The notes under the pieces are model-generated. The model was not told the DNA's origin. It saw only the letters and a list, made by a program, of their open reading frames with translations, and did not search any database. From Thalassospiraceae bacterium LMO-SO8 (GTDB taxonomy: Bacteria > Pseudomonadota > Alphaproteobacteria > Rhodospirillales > Casp-alpha2): a stretch of DNA of 64,000 bases. Positions 53,076 to 63,389 of this stretch are shown here, piece after piece (the first letter of the stretch is position 1; every line of letters begins with the position of its first letter). The stretch spans positions 2,170,001-2,234,000 of the forward strand of contig CP134226.1 in NCBI GenBank assembly GCA_031655335.1, given 5' to 3'. Position numbers and translations under genes: made by a program.

Positions 53076-53954
53076 TCAGTCCGTGAACGAGACCCCGGCA
53101 TTGCGCTCCAGAACCTTGATGATGTCGTCGCAGCTCGCCTTGGGGCCGAGCATCTGCATGCCCGCCTGAAAGAACTCGCGCGTCAGGTTCGACGCCATCA
53201 TGGGTACGCCGGAATCGTTGCCCAGCTGACAGGCCAGACGCACGTCCTTGTGCATCAGATCCATGGCGAAGGTGCCGGGCGCATGGTCGCGGATGCGCAC
53301 CAGGGAGATTTTGGACGCGTTGCTCTGCCCAGATCCCTTGCTCAACACCTCGATCATAGTGTCCAGGCTCAGCCCGTTCTTCATGCCCATGGTCACCGCC
53401 TCGAAGGTGGCGATGCGGATCGACGCACTTGTCACGTTGTTGACCAGCTTCATGGTGTGCCCGGCGCCGACGTCGCCGCAGTGGAAGATGTTGGGGCTGA
53501 TGGTTTCCAGATAGGGGCGGACCTTGTCGAACTGGTCCTTGGGGCCGCCGGCCATGATGGCGATGGTGCCGGCCTCGGCCCCGTGGGGGCCGCCGGACAC
53601 CGGCGCGTCGATCAGGCCGATGCCCTTTTCCGCAAGCTCCGCGGCCATGGCGCGGGTCTCGTTGGGGTCGCCCGTGGTCTGGTCGACGATCAGCTTGCCG
53701 GGCGTCAGCCCCTCGATCAGGCCGCCGGGGCCGAAGATCGCCTGCCGGACCTCGGTCGAGGTCGGCAGGCAGGTCAGAATGATGTCGCATTCGCGGGCCA
53801 GGGACGCGGGATCCTGGACCGGCTGGGCGCCCTCGGCGGCGAAGCCGTCGACGGCCGCGCGGTTCAGGTCGAACACGCGCAGCTTGTGGTCCCGCATCAG
53901 CCGCCGCGCCAGCGCGCCGCCCATCATGCCGAGCCCGATGTATCCCAAATTCAT
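53076..53954 (-). CDS. NAD(P)-dependent beta-hydroxyacid dehydrogenase (3-hydroxyisobutyrate/tartronate semialdehyde type)
   Basis: A 292-aa enzyme beginning NLGYIGLGMMGGALARRLM (Rossmann motif GLGMMG). The substrate-binding DAPVSGGPHGAEAGTIAIMAGG near 115 and the catalytic lysine in GAGHTMKLVNNV near 170 are both intact. The family oxidises 3-hydroxyisobutyrate or reduces tartronate semialdehyde and succinic semialdehyde; the exact member cannot be fixed. No valine-catabolism genes are adjacent. Confidence 0.88.
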   Translation of the reverse strand: MNLGYIGLGMMGGALARRLMRDHKLRVFDLNRAAVDGFAAEGAQPVQDPASLARECDIILTCLPTSTEVRQAIFGPGGLIEGLTPGKLIVDQTTGDPNETRAMAAELAEKGIGLIDAPVSGGPHGAEAGTIAIMAGGPKDQFDKVRPYLETISPNIFHCGDVGAGHTMKLVNNVTSASIRIATFEAVTMGMKNGLSLDTMIEVLSKGSGQSNASKISLVRIRDHAPGTFAMDLMHKDVRLACQLGNDSGVPMMASNLTREFFQAGMQMLGPKASCDDIIKVLERNAGVSFTD

Positions 53955-54110
53955 GTCAGATGTCCTCCCATGGACGTCCGCGCGCGGGTTGCCCCGTCCG
54001 CGAACGGATTGGTTTCTTGTTCCTTGGTGATGCGCGCCCGGGCGGGCGGGATCGTGAAGGGGTCGGGCGGGATGATAGCGAATATGGATTGGGTCTAGAA
54101 GACCCGGCGT

Positions 54111-55622
54111 TCACACCACGGTCAGGCGCGGCAGCGAAGGGCGTTGCGCCGCCGCCTGGGCGGACACCCGGGACGGCGGAAAGTCGACGTTCACGCGTGT
54201 TCCCCTGCCCTTGGCGCTGACGACCTCGGTGGCCGCGCCATGGATTTTCGCCAGCTCGATGGCGAGCGGCAGGCCGAGGCCCGTGCCCTGATGGTCGCGG
54301 GTCATGGTATGGCCGACCTGCCCGAACCGCGACAGGGCGGTTTCCAGTTCCTCCCCGTCCATGCCGATGCCCGTATCCGCGACGGCAAGGCGCAATCCGC
54401 CGCCGTCCAGCGGCAGAGCCTCGACCGTGACCCGCCCGGCGGTGCCGGTGAACTTCACCGCATTGGACAAAAGGTTCAGCAGGATCTGCTTGATCCGCCG
54501 TTCGTCGGCGATCAGGCCGGGCAGGTTGGGCGCGATGTCGGCGTTCAGGTGGATGCCCTTGCGCGCCACGTCGCCGTCGACCATGCGGAAAGTTTCGAAG
54601 ACCACCCGGTTCAGATCGATCTCGGTCTCGCTCAGGTGCAACTGCTGCGTCTCGGCCGCCGACAGATCCAGGATGTCGTTGATCAGGGACAGGAGATGGC
54701 TGCCGGAGGCATTGATGTCGCGCAGGCAATCTTCCTGGCGGTCGTTGGCAAGCGGCCCGTAGACGCCTTCCTTGAGCGAACCGGAAAACCCGATGATGGC
54801 GTTCAGCGGCGTGCGCAGTTCGTGGCTCATGTTGGACAGGAACTCGGTCTTCGCCCGGTTGGCGCGCTCGGCGCGGTTCTTCTGGCGTTCCATCGCGGTC
54901 TGGGCCTGGGCGATGTCCATGATGGTGCGGCGCAGCTCGTTGTTTTTGGTTTCCAGTTCCAGAACCGTCGCGCGGACCTTCGATTCAAGGGGGCGGTAGA
55001 TGAACAGTGCTTCGCCGAGTAGGGCCAGGAGCGCGCAAATCCACAGCCCCGTCTCGAACCGCTTGATCCGTCCGATCGCGCTTCGGGAAAAGGCTTCGTA
55101 GGCTTCGACCGCGGAATTCAGCATGGGTTCCAGCACATGCGGGCCGTAGTTGATCAGGTAGACGTAGGATGACGTATTGAACCGAAGATCGCCGAACCGC
55201 ATGGCGTAGATGTCCCGCGCGTGGCCGAGGAAACGGTTGACCGCCAGGTCCAGGCCGACGGTGTTGTCGAAATAGATGGTTTCCAGGTCCGCGGTCATGA
55301 CCTGGGGGATGCCGGCGTCGGCGTCGCCGGTCAGCAGCAGCAGGTGTGCCCGCTGCATGGCGTTGGCGGCACGGCCCAACTGGGCGCGGGAAATTTCGTA
55401 TTCGTATTCGTCCTGGGCGAAGGCCATTTGCCCCGCGAAATGGGCGATGCGGTTGGCCTGCCCGTTCTGGCCTCCGGCGACGAAGATCAGATGTGCGTAG
55501 TCCGATTGCTTGTCGATGATGAAATGCATGGTGACGAACGACGCCGTGACCAATAAGGCGATCGCCGCCAGTCCCAGGACGTAGCGATATCGCAGGCTTT
55601 TGACAGCCGCCAGCTCCGACAT
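54111..55622 (-). CDS. Membrane sensor histidine kinase
   Basis: A 503-aa sensor kinase: transmembrane helix at about 14-36, a periplasmic helical domain of about 155 residues, a second helix at 191-209, a coiled coil (ELETKNNELRRTIMDIAQAQ), HisKA with H267 in SHELRTPLNAIIGFS and an HATPase_c domain (NLLSNAVKFTG, DTGIGM, GTGLGLPLAIEL). No PAS, HAMP or receiver domain is evident, and no response regulator is adjacent, so it is an orphan. GAGG lies about 7 bases before the ATG at 55622. Confidence 0.92.
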   Translation of the reverse strand: MSELAAVKSLRYRYVLGLAAIALLVTASFVTMHFIIDKQSDYAHLIFVAGGQNGQANRIAHFAGQMAFAQDEYEYEISRAQLGRAANAMQRAHLLLLTGDADAGIPQVMTADLETIYFDNTVGLDLAVNRFLGHARDIYAMRFGDLRFNTSSYVYLINYGPHVLEPMLNSAVEAYEAFSRSAIGRIKRFETGLWICALLALLGEALFIYRPLESKVRATVLELETKNNELRRTIMDIAQAQTAMERQKNRAERANRAKTEFLSNMSHELRTPLNAIIGFSGSLKEGVYGPLANDRQEDCLRDINASGSHLLSLINDILDLSAAETQQLHLSETEIDLNRVVFETFRMVDGDVARKGIHLNADIAPNLPGLIADERRIKQILLNLLSNAVKFTGTAGRVTVEALPLDGGGLRLAVADTGIGMDGEELETALSRFGQVGHTMTRDHQGTGLGLPLAIELAKIHGAATEVVSAKGRGTRVNVDFPPSRVSAQAAAQRPSLPRLTVV

Positions 55623-55708
55623 TCCCCGCCTCGTCCATGTCCCCGTTGATCGTTCAAGCCAGGGCATCCTAGCGGCGGCATGTGACAGATATGTTTCGCG
55701 GAAATTGT

Positions 55709-56494
55709 CTAGCCCGGGTCCTTCACGCAGAACGCCAGATAGTTGACGGCAAGGTCTTTCGCATCCAGGCGCCAGGTGTCGCTGAACGGGTTGAACACCA
55801 TGCCCTCCAGATCGGCGAGGCGCACGCCATGGGCCGCCAGCCCCTCCGCCAGTTCCGACGGGCGCACGAACTTGCGCCAATCATGGGTGCCCACGGGTAG
55901 CCAGCGCAGGATGTATTCGGCCCCGACCTTGGCCAAGGCCAGGGACTTGAGCGTGCGGTTCAGGGTCGTCACCACCATGCAGCCGCCGGGCCGCACCAGC
56001 CCCGCCGAGGCGGCCAGGAAGGCGTCCAGGTCGGCGACATGTTCGACGACCTCCATGTTCAGGACCACGTCGTAGGTTTGGCCCAGGCCGGCTCCATCTT
56101 CGGCCATGTCTTCGGGCAGGACGTGGCGGTAATCGATGTCCAGGCCCATCTGCTCGGCATGCAGTTTCGCCACGGCGACGTTCTTTTCGCCGGCGTCGAT
56201 GCCCGTGACCCTGGCGCCCAGCCGGGTCATGGGCTCGGCCAGCAGGCCGCCGCCGCACCCGATATCGAGCAGCGTGAGCCCCGATAGCGGCTCCGACTTG
56301 CCCGCGTCCAGGCCGAAATGGGCCGCCACCCGGTCACGGATATAGGCGATGCGCACCGGGTTGATGCGGTGCAGCGGACGGAACTTGCCCTTGGCGTCCC
56401 ACCATTGGTCGGCGATGGCCTGAAAGCGGGCAACCTCGCCGTCATCGGCGGTGGTCGGTCGGGGCGATGTCTTCGCGGCGGTCTGGGCGGTCAT
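55709..56494 (-). CDS. ubiG: Ubiquinone biosynthesis O-methyltransferase
   Basis: A 261-aa UbiG that carries out both O-methylations of ubiquinone synthesis. Typical are [21 protein letters not shown], motif [27 protein letters not shown], and the membrane-interacting [21 protein letters not shown] in two contiguous pieces. AAAGG lies 6 bases before the ATG at 56494. Divergent from lysC, as in most alphaproteobacteria. Confidence 0.96.
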   Translation of the reverse strand: MTAQTAAKTSPRPTTADDGEVARFQAIADQWWDAKGKFRPLHRINPVRIAYIRDRVAAHFGLDAGKSEPLSGLTLLDIGCGGGLLAEPMTRLGARVTGIDAGEKNVAVAKLHAEQMGLDIDYRHVLPEDMAEDGAGLGQTYDVVLNMEVVEHVADLDAFLAASAGLVRPGGCMVVTTLNRTLKSLALAKVGAEYILRWLPVGTHDWRKFVRPSELAEGLAAHGVRLADLEGMVFNPFSDTWRLDAKDLAVNYLAFCVKDPG

Positions 56495-56646
56495 AAGGGG
56501 CCTTTGCGTTGTTGGCGGCGCGGGCACCTTGCCCGCAACGCCGATTAAGAGTAAGAAGGCGCCGCCCGGCAGACAAGGGCAAGTAATTCCGACGGAACTT
56601 TCGGGTTTTCGGGCATTTTTCAGCAATCGGGAGAGACACCGGTTCC

Positions 56647-57867
56647 ATGGCGTTGATCGTGCAGAAATTCGGCGGCACTTCGGTGGCTGACGTCGACCGC
56701 ATCAAGGCGGTGGCGCAGCGCGTCAAATCCGAGATCGACGCGGGCCACCAGATTGCCGTGGTGGTGTCGGCCATGGCCGGGGTGACCAACCAGCTCGTCA
56801 AATACGTGGACGACATTTCCAAACTCTACGATGCCCGGGAATACGACGCCGTCGTCGCCTCCGGCGAACAGGTGACGTCGGGTCTTCTCGCCCTCGCGTT
56901 GCAGGATATCGGCGTTTCCGCGCGATCCTGGCAGGGCTGGCAAATTCCCATCCACACCAACGACGTCCATGCCAAGGCGCGCATCAGCAGCATCGACACG
57001 GACAAAATTCAGGCGCGCCTGGAATTGGGCGAGGTCGTGGTCGTCCCCGGGTTCCAGGGCGTGGCCCCGGACGGCCGCATCACCACCTTGGGCCGCGGCG
57101 GCTCGGACACCTCGGCGGTGGCGCTCGCGGCGGCGCTCAAGGCGCACCGTTGCGACATCTACACGGACGTCGACGGGGTCTATACCTGTGACCCCCGGAT
57201 CGTCACCAAGGCCCGCAAGCTGAGCAAGATCACTTACGAGGAAATGCTGGAGATGGCCTCCCAGGGCGCGAAGGTCCTACAGACCCGCGCCGTGGAGATG
57301 GCCATGAACCACGGGGTGCGCACGGAGGTCCGGTCGAGCTTCTCCGCCGAGCGCGGCACCCTGGTTGTGAACGAGGAAGAAATCGTGGAAAAGCAAGTCG
57401 TCAGCGGTATCGCCTATTCCCGGGACGAGGCCAAGATCACCCTGGTCCGCGTCGCCGACCGGCCCGGCGTGGCGGCCGGCATCTTCGGCCCGCTCGCGGA
57501 GGCCAGCGTCAACGTCGACATGATCGTGCAGAACGTGTCCGCCGACGGCAAGGCCACGGACATGACCTTTACGGTGACCAAGGCCGATCTGGAACGCACC
57601 AAGTCGATCATCCAGTCGAAAAAGGACGAAATCGGCTATGAGGACCTGATCGCCAAGGACGGCGTGGTGAAAATTTCCATTATCGGCGTCGGCATGCGAT
57701 CGCATGCGGGGGTCGCCCAGACCATGTTCCGCACCCTGGCTGACAAGGGCATCAACATCCAGGTGATCTCGACCTCGGAAATCAAGGTCAGCGTGCTGAT
57801 CGCCGAGGAATATACCGAACTGGCGGTGCGCGCCCTGCATACGGCCTACGGGCTGGACGCCGCCTAA
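56647..57867 (+). CDS. lysC: Aspartate kinase
   Basis: A 406-aa monofunctional aspartokinase that phosphorylates aspartate at the head of the lysine/threonine/methionine pathway, which also supplies the ectoine precursor aspartate semialdehyde. Visible are [12 protein letters not shown] at the N-terminus, [18 protein letters not shown] near 155 and two ACT domains in the last 140 residues ([36 protein letters not shown]). The ACT domains indicate feedback inhibition. Confidence 0.97.
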   Translation: MALIVQKFGGTSVADVDRIKAVAQRVKSEIDAGHQIAVVVSAMAGVTNQLVKYVDDISKLYDAREYDAVVASGEQVTSGLLALALQDIGVSARSWQGWQIPIHTNDVHAKARISSIDTDKIQARLELGEVVVVPGFQGVAPDGRITTLGRGGSDTSAVALAAALKAHRCDIYTDVDGVYTCDPRIVTKARKLSKITYEEMLEMASQGAKVLQTRAVEMAMNHGVRTEVRSSFSAERGTLVVNEEEIVEKQVVSGIAYSRDEAKITLVRVADRPGVAAGIFGPLAEASVNVDMIVQNVSADGKATDMTFTVTKADLERTKSIIQSKKDEIGYEDLIAKDGVVKISIIGVGMRSHAGVAQTMFRTLADKGINIQVISTSEIKVSVLIAEEYTELAVRALHTAYGLDAA

Positions 57868-58007
57868 AAAAGCACCCGGCCGGGGCCAAGCCGACACGGC
57901 GGCGGCCCCGGCGGCGAACACTTCCGGCGGCAGCGCGGTCGCCATCGCGGCAATTTGATCCTATATGATAGCGACGCCGGGGGGGAACGGACCCGGGCAG
58001 GCCGCGC

Positions 58008-60383
58008 GTGCAGATCAGGGCAGGGGTCCTTTATTCAGTGAACGACAAGTCGAACCCGCAAAACCCGGCCGCCAAGGCAGGGGGACAGGCGCCGAAGAAG
58101 ACGCCCGTCGTCGGTCGTCGACGCACTGACATCTCGCCCGTGCCCCGGCGCATGCTCAGCCGGGTCCGCTCCGTCATGGCGGCGGCGGCGACGGCGCAGG
58201 AACGCCTGGATCAGATCGTCCAGGTGATCGCCCTCGAAATGGTCGCCGAAGTCTGTTCCATCTACTTGCGCCGCGCCGGCGACGTGCTTGAACTGTTCGC
58301 CACGCAGGGCCTGCGCAAGGATGCCGTGCATAAAACCCGCCTGCGTGTCGGCGAAGGCCTGGTCGGTGAAATCGCCGCTCATGCGCTGCCTTTTGCCCTT
58401 GAGGACGCGCAATCGCACCCCAGCTTCGCCTACCGCCCGGAAACCGGCGAAGAGCTGTTCCATTCGCTGATGGGCGTGCCGATCCTGCGCGGCGGCCGCG
58501 TCACCGGCGTTCTCGTGGTGCAGAACCGCACGCGCCGCGCCTACGAGGACGAGGAGGTCGAAACCCTTCAGACCGTCGCCATGGTGCTGGCCGAACTGGT
58601 CGCCGGTGGGGATCTGGTGGCGGCGGACGAACTGCTGCCGGTCGACGGCATCGCGTTGAAGCCGTTGCGCATCGAGGGGCTGAAGCTGAACGGCGGCATC
58701 GGCATCGGCGTGGCGGTCCTGCACCGTCCGCACCTGTACATCGAACGGATCGTCGCCGACGATCCGGCGGCGGAACGCGAGCGCCTGCACGAGGCGTTCA
58801 AGGCCATGCATGGTGCTCTCGACGACATGCTGGCCTCCGACGACATGGCCAAGGGCGGCGAGCATCGCGACATCCTGGAAACCTACCGCCTGATCGCCCA
58901 GGACGCGGGGTGGCTGTCGCGCATCGAGGACGCCATTCTTACCGGCCTGTCCGCGGAAGCCGCCGTGCAGCGCGTGCAGAACGACCTGCGCGCCCGCATG
59001 GCCGGGATCGACGATCCCTACCTGCGCGAACGGGCGCACGATCTGGACGATCTGGGCTATCGCCTGACCCAGCACCTGATGGGGGCCGAACCGGGCCCCC
59101 GGGAAATGCCCGACAACGCGATCCTGATCGCCCGTAACATGGGTCCGGCGCAGCTGCTGGACTACGACAGCCAGAAATTGCGCGGCCTGGTCCTGGCCGA
59201 AGGTTCGCCCAACGCCCATGTCGCCATTGTCGCCCGGGCCCTCGACCTGCCCGTGGTCGGGCGGCTCGACAATATTCTCGACCGGGTCGAAGAAGGCGAC
59301 CCCCTGATCGTCGATGGCGACCATGGCCAGGTCTACCTGCGCCCCGGCGAGGACATCCGCATCACCTTCGAGGACAGCATGCGGCTGCGCGCCGAACAGC
59401 GCGCCCAGTACGCGGAATTGAAGGATCAGCCGTCGGTGACCAAGGACGGCATCGCGGTCAATCTGCTGCTCAATGCCGGGCTGCGCGTGGATCTCATGCA
59501 CCTGGACCATACGGGGGCCATCGGCATTGGCCTGTTCCGCACGGAAATCCCCTTCATGGTGGAATCGGAAACCCCGACCGTCGACCGCCAGCAGGAAATC
59601 TATGCCACGGTTTACGAACGTGCCGGCGACCGCCCGGTGACCTTCCGCACCTTGGATGCGGGCGGCGACAAGGTGCTGCCCTATTGGGACGCCGAGGAAT
59701 CCGAGGAAAACCCCGCCATGGGCTGGCGGGCGATCCGGGTATCGCTCGACCGCCCGGCGCTGATGCGCGATCAACTGCGTTCGCTGATCCGCGCGGCGGC
59801 GGGCAAGACGCTGCGCGTGATGTTTCCCATGGTCACGGAAGTCGCCGAGTTCGACATGGCGAAAAAGCTGTTGGATGCCGAACTGACCCGCGCGCGCCGG
59901 CGCAGCCAGCTGATGCCGTCCACCGTGCGGGCCGGGGTGATGCTCGAGGTGCCGGGCCTGATCTTTCAGATGCCGGCCCTGACCAAGCGGGTCGATTTCA
60001 TTTCCGTCGGTTCCAACGACATGCTGCAGTTCCTGTTCGCCGCCGACCGTGGCAACCCCATGGTCGCGTCCCGTTACGACGATCTGGCGCCCGCCGCCGT
60101 CAACTTCCTGGGCCAGATCGCGCGGCACTGCGCGGAAACCAACACGGAACTCAGCCTGTGCGGCGAAATGGCCGGCGATCCGCTGGCGGCCATGACGTTG
60201 ATCGGCCTGGGATACCGCAATCTGTCCATGTCGGCACCGTCGATCGGGCCGGTCAAGGCCATGGTCCGCTCGCTCGACGTGGGGGCTTTGGAAAGCTATC
60301 TTTCCGGGTTGTCGCAGTCGCCGGCCCATTCCCTTCGGGAGAAATTGAGGGCTTTTGCCGCCGATCATGGTGTAATGGTTTAA
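58008..60383 (+). CDS. ptsP: PTS-Ntr enzyme I, phosphoenolpyruvate-protein phosphotransferase
   Basis: Up to 791 aa. An N-terminal GAF domain (about 60-200) precedes the enzyme I domains. The phosphorylated histidine is H404 in EGSPNAHVAIVARA, the PEP-binding domain includes GLFRTEIPFM and VMFPMVTEV, and the C-terminal catalytic Cys is in LSLCGEMAGD. It phosphorylates NPr in the regulatory nitrogen PTS, which influences K+ transport, nitrogen and carbon storage in proteobacteria. The start is the GTG at 58008; a GTG at 58038 is an alternative. Follows lysC. Confidence 0.95.
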   Translation: MQIRAGVLYSVNDKSNPQNPAAKAGGQAPKKTPVVGRRRTDISPVPRRMLSRVRSVMAAAATAQERLDQIVQVIALEMVAEVCSIYLRRAGDVLELFATQGLRKDAVHKTRLRVGEGLVGEIAAHALPFALEDAQSHPSFAYRPETGEELFHSLMGVPILRGGRVTGVLVVQNRTRRAYEDEEVETLQTVAMVLAELVAGGDLVAADELLPVDGIALKPLRIEGLKLNGGIGIGVAVLHRPHLYIERIVADDPAAERERLHEAFKAMHGALDDMLASDDMAKGGEHRDILETYRLIAQDAGWLSRIEDAILTGLSAEAAVQRVQNDLRARMAGIDDPYLRERAHDLDDLGYRLTQHLMGAEPGPREMPDNAILIARNMGPAQLLDYDSQKLRGLVLAEGSPNAHVAIVARALDLPVVGRLDNILDRVEEGDPLIVDGDHGQVYLRPGEDIRITFEDSMRLRAEQRAQYAELKDQPSVTKDGIAVNLLLNAGLRVDLMHLDHTGAIGIGLFRTEIPFMVESETPTVDRQQEIYATVYERAGDRPVTFRTLDAGGDKVLPYWDAEESEENPAMGWRAIRVSLDRPALMRDQLRSLIRAAAGKTLRVMFPMVTEVAEFDMAKKLLDAELTRARRRSQLMPSTVRAGVMLEVPGLIFQMPALTKRVDFISVGSNDMLQFLFAADRGNPMVASRYDDLAPAAVNFLGQIARHCAETNTELSLCGEMAGDPLAAMTLIGLGYRNLSMSAPSIGPVKAMVRSLDVGALESYLSGLSQSPAHSLREKLRAFAADHGVMV

Positions 60384-60441
60384 AGCAATCGGTTTTCTTC
60401 TTGAATCTACATGACTTTTTGTGGGATTATTAAGCCTGCGG

Positions 60442-60465
60442 AAAAGACGAAACGATTCGCCTTTT
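60442..60465 (+). terminator. Probable intrinsic terminator after ptsP
   Basis: AAAAGACGAA pairs with TTCGCCTTTT around an ACGA loop with one mismatch, ending in a T tract, about 60 bp after the ptsP stop. Confidence 0.55.
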
Positions 60466-60594
60466 AATTCGGCCGCCGCGTGACCCCGGGGGGGTGTCAT
60501 CGCCGTGGCCATCCAGCCGCCGGGCGCCGGTTTCGGGTTGCCCGCGCGTCGGGATTCCAAGGGGCGTTCGTTGGGGCAAAGGGGTGACCTACGC

Positions 60595-61896
60595 GTGAAC
60601 CACGATCCCATCTCACGGGCGACGCCGGGGGGCGCCGCCACTGATCACCGTACGGGCGTCGGGGGGTTGTTGCGGGCCTCGCGGCTGCGCTGCGGCGAAG
60701 ACCTGGACGTCATCGCCCAGGTTCTGCGCATTCGCCGCCGTCACTTGCAGGCCATCGAGGACGGCAATTTCGACCAGCTTCCGGGCACCACCTACGCGGT
60801 CGGCTTCATCCGCACCTATGCGGATTACCTGGGCCTGGACTCGGACGAAGTGGTGCGCCGCTTCAAGGGGGAACAGACCCTGCAGCCGGGCAAGACGCCC
60901 AAGGCCGATCTGGTGTTCCCGTCGCCGATGTCCGAGTCGGGCATCCCACGGGGGGCCGTGGTGTTTCTTGGCGTGGTGATCGGCGTCATCGCCTACGGCG
61001 GCTGGTACAGTTCGACCGTCGACAACGATTTCTTCAAGCAATGGATCGAACCCGTGCCCGCGCGCCTCGCGGCCCTGCTGCCGGGCGGCGCCGAGAACGG
61101 GGGGCCGGACCGCAGCCAGGCCGTCGCCGCCGATAAGCCCGCGCCAACATCCTCCGCGCCGGCATCCGAAGCCACCCCGGAACCGGCGGTAGCGGCCGAA
61201 GTCGCCACGGAGCCGACCGCGCCGACAGGCGAGGACACTGCCGCCCAAACCTCCGCTGCCCAGATCGCCGATCAGCCGGCCGTTACGGTCGAAACGGCGT
61301 CGGGTCCCGCCCTTGCGAGCCCGACGGAACAGACGCAGCCGGAATTGGCGCAAACCGCGTCGGCGACCGAACCCCCGGCGACCGAACCCGTTGTCACCGC
61401 CGCGCCTGCCAGCGAACCCGCCGCCGTGTCCCCGGCGCCGGAATCCGCACCTGCCGCCGCGCCGGTGAGGGAAACGGAAACCGTGCGCCCACCCGAATCC
61501 ATTGCCCAGCCCGTGGAAACCGCCGAACTGCCCGCGCCTTCGGCGCCGGCCGCCGAGGCCCCGGAAACCACGTCCACGCCGGCGGCGACGGAAGTCGCCA
61601 GCACGCCGGCCGAAACGGCCGCCGCCCGCATCGTCCTGACGGCGATCAGCGACAGCTGGGTCGAGGTCCGAGAGCAGGGCACCGATGCCTGGGTCTGGGG
61701 CAAATTGCTGCGCACCGGCGAATCCTACGCCGTGCCCGACCGGCCCGACCTGAAGATGAAAACCGGCAATGCCGGCGGCCTGACCATCACCGTCGACGGC
61801 GACAGCGCCCCGGCGGTCGGCGCCAGCGGCGAGGTCGTGCGCAACGTGCTGCTCGACCCCGAACGCCTTAAGGCCGGCACCGCCGTTTTCCGTTGA
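60595..61896 (+). CDS. RodZ-like helix-turn-helix membrane protein
   Basis: About 433 aa. An N-terminal Xre/RodZ-type HTH (GGLLRASRLRCGEDLDVIAQ, then LPGTTYAVGFIRTYADYLGL), a single membrane helix (AVVFLGVVIGVIAYGGWY, about 122-140), a 250-residue Ala/Pro/Glu/Thr-rich periplasmic linker and a C-terminal DUF4115 domain (SDSWVEVREQGTDAWVWGKL). RodZ links MreB to the cell wall synthesis machinery. The GTG at 60595 is preferred because AAAGGGGTG precedes it; a GTG at 60505 is possible. ispG follows, the standard alphaproteobacterial order. Confidence 0.87.
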   Translation: MNHDPISRATPGGAATDHRTGVGGLLRASRLRCGEDLDVIAQVLRIRRRHLQAIEDGNFDQLPGTTYAVGFIRTYADYLGLDSDEVVRRFKGEQTLQPGKTPKADLVFPSPMSESGIPRGAVVFLGVVIGVIAYGGWYSSTVDNDFFKQWIEPVPARLAALLPGGAENGGPDRSQAVAADKPAPTSSAPASEATPEPAVAAEVATEPTAPTGEDTAAQTSAAQIADQPAVTVETASGPALASPTEQTQPELAQTASATEPPATEPVVTAAPASEPAAVSPAPESAPAAAPVRETETVRPPESIAQPVETAELPAPSAPAAEAPETTSTPAATEVASTPAETAAARIVLTAISDSWVEVREQGTDAWVWGKLLRTGESYAVPDRPDLKMKTGNAGGLTITVDGDSAPAVGASGEVVRNVLLDPERLKAGTAVFR

Positions 61897-62070
61897 TTCG
61901 CCGTCAATCGGCAGGCCATTCCGGCGGACGGGGCCGTCACGACCGTTGACCGCGGGCCGGGCGTCGGGCAAAACATGGCCCACGGGCCGGGCAGGCGCGG
62001 TTTCTCGCTTGTGCGCCGCCGCGGCCAGGCCCATGTAGGTTGCCGTTGAGCGTTTAAAGGATCCACTTTC

Positions 62071-63375
62071 ATGTCTCAGGAAGCCGCGCTTCCCGCCGAC
62101 CGCGCGTTCGCCTTTGGTCCCAAGGCGCGCCGGGTCAGCGTCCCCGTCCAGATCGGCAAGGTCGCCATGGGCGGCCTCAATCCCATCGTCGTGCAGTCCA
62201 TGACCAACACGGACACCGCCGACATCGACGGTACGGTCGAACAGGTCCACGCCCTGGCCCAGGCGGGATCGGAAATCGTCCGGGTCACCGTCGATACGGA
62301 ACGCGCCGCCGCCGCCATCCCGCATATCAAGGAAAAGCTGCTGGCGCGGGGTGTCGATACCCCCATCGTCGGCGACTTCCACTATATCGGCCACAAGCTG
62401 CTGGACAGCCACCCGGCCTGCGCCGAGGCTCTGGACAAGTACCGCATCAACCCCGGTAACGTGGGCTTCAAGGAAAAGCGCGACACCCAGTTCTCCAAGA
62501 TGGTCGAAAAGGCCATCGAATACGGCAAGCCCGTGCGCATCGGCGTCAACTGGGGCTCTCTCGACCAGGACCTGGTGGTCCGCCTGATGGACGAGAACGC
62601 AAAGTCGGCCGATCCGATGACGGCCGCGGAAGTGACGCAGGAAGCCCTGGTCCAGTCGGCGATTTCCAACGCGCTCAGGGCCGAGGAGCTGGGTCTTTCG
62701 CGTGACCGCATCGTCCTCAGCTGCAAGGTCTCCGAGGTGCAGAGCCTCATCAAGGTCTATCGCGAACTGGCCAACCGGGGCGATTGGGCCCTGCATCTGG
62801 GCCTGACCGAGGCCGGCATGGGATCCAAGGGGATCGTCGCCTCGACCGCCGCCATGGCCGTGCTGCTGCAGGAAGGCATCGGCGACACCATCCGCGTGTC
62901 GCTGACGCCGTCGCCCGGCGGCGACCGCACCAAGGAAGTCATCGTCGCCCAGGAAATGTTGCAGACCATGGGGCTCCGCGCCTTCACGCCCCTGGTCACG
63001 GCCTGCCCCGGCTGCGGGCGCACGACCTCGACCTTCTTCCAGGAATTGGCCGACACCGTGCAGGGCTACGTGCGCGGCATGATGCCGACCTGGCGCGAAC
63101 AGTACGACGGGGCGGAAAACCTGTCGCTGGCCGTCATGGGCTGCATCGTGAACGGCCCCGGCGAAAGCAAGCATGCGGATATCGGCATATCGCTCCCCGG
63201 CACCGGCGAGGCGCCGACGGCGCCCGTGTTCGTCGACGGGGAAAAGGTCGCGACCCTGCGGGGGGCGGCCATCGCCGAGGACTTCAAGAAAATCGTCGAT
63301 GACTATGTCGCCCGCAAGTACCCGCGCAAGACCGGCGCCGCCAACTCCGGCGCCGGCGCCGACGCGGCGGAATAG
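62071..63375 (+). CDS. ispG: 4-hydroxy-3-methylbut-2-enyl diphosphate synthase
   Basis: A 434-aa IspG (GcpE) of the MEP isoprenoid pathway that reduces ME-cPP to HMBPP with a [4Fe-4S] cluster. Cluster ligands are in [14 protein letters not shown] and [10 protein letters not shown]. The N-terminal TIM barrel shows [12 protein letters not shown] and [18 protein letters not shown] lies 9 bases before the ATG. The C-terminal 20 residues are Ala/Gly-rich and variable. hisS follows 14 bp later. Confidence 0.97.
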   Translation: MSQEAALPADRAFAFGPKARRVSVPVQIGKVAMGGLNPIVVQSMTNTDTADIDGTVEQVHALAQAGSEIVRVTVDTERAAAAIPHIKEKLLARGVDTPIVGDFHYIGHKLLDSHPACAEALDKYRINPGNVGFKEKRDTQFSKMVEKAIEYGKPVRIGVNWGSLDQDLVVRLMDENAKSADPMTAAEVTQEALVQSAISNALRAEELGLSRDRIVLSCKVSEVQSLIKVYRELANRGDWALHLGLTEAGMGSKGIVASTAAMAVLLQEGIGDTIRVSLTPSPGGDRTKEVIVAQEMLQTMGLRAFTPLVTACPGCGRTTSTFFQELADTVQGYVRGMMPTWREQYDGAENLSLAVMGCIVNGPGESKHADIGISLPGTGEAPTAPVFVDGEKVATLRGAAIAEDFKKIVDDYVARKYPRKTGAANSGAGADAAE

Positions 63376-63389
63376 CGGGACCGGCGGCG

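Noticed and set aside
57868-57910. Self-complementary GGGGCC/GGCCCC after lysC as a terminator.
   Set aside because: The loop is long and no T tract follows in the direction of transcription; lysC and ptsP may be cotranscribed.
58035-60641. Open frame of 868 codons on the minus strand.
   Set aside because: It is the antisense shadow of ptsP, with His/Gln/Arg-rich translation and no recognisable domain.
60613-63174. Open frame of 853 codons on the minus strand, rich in Gly/Arg/Phe.
   Set aside because: It is antisense to the RodZ-like gene and ispG. The RGG-like repeats arise from the Ala/Pro-rich linker read backwards.
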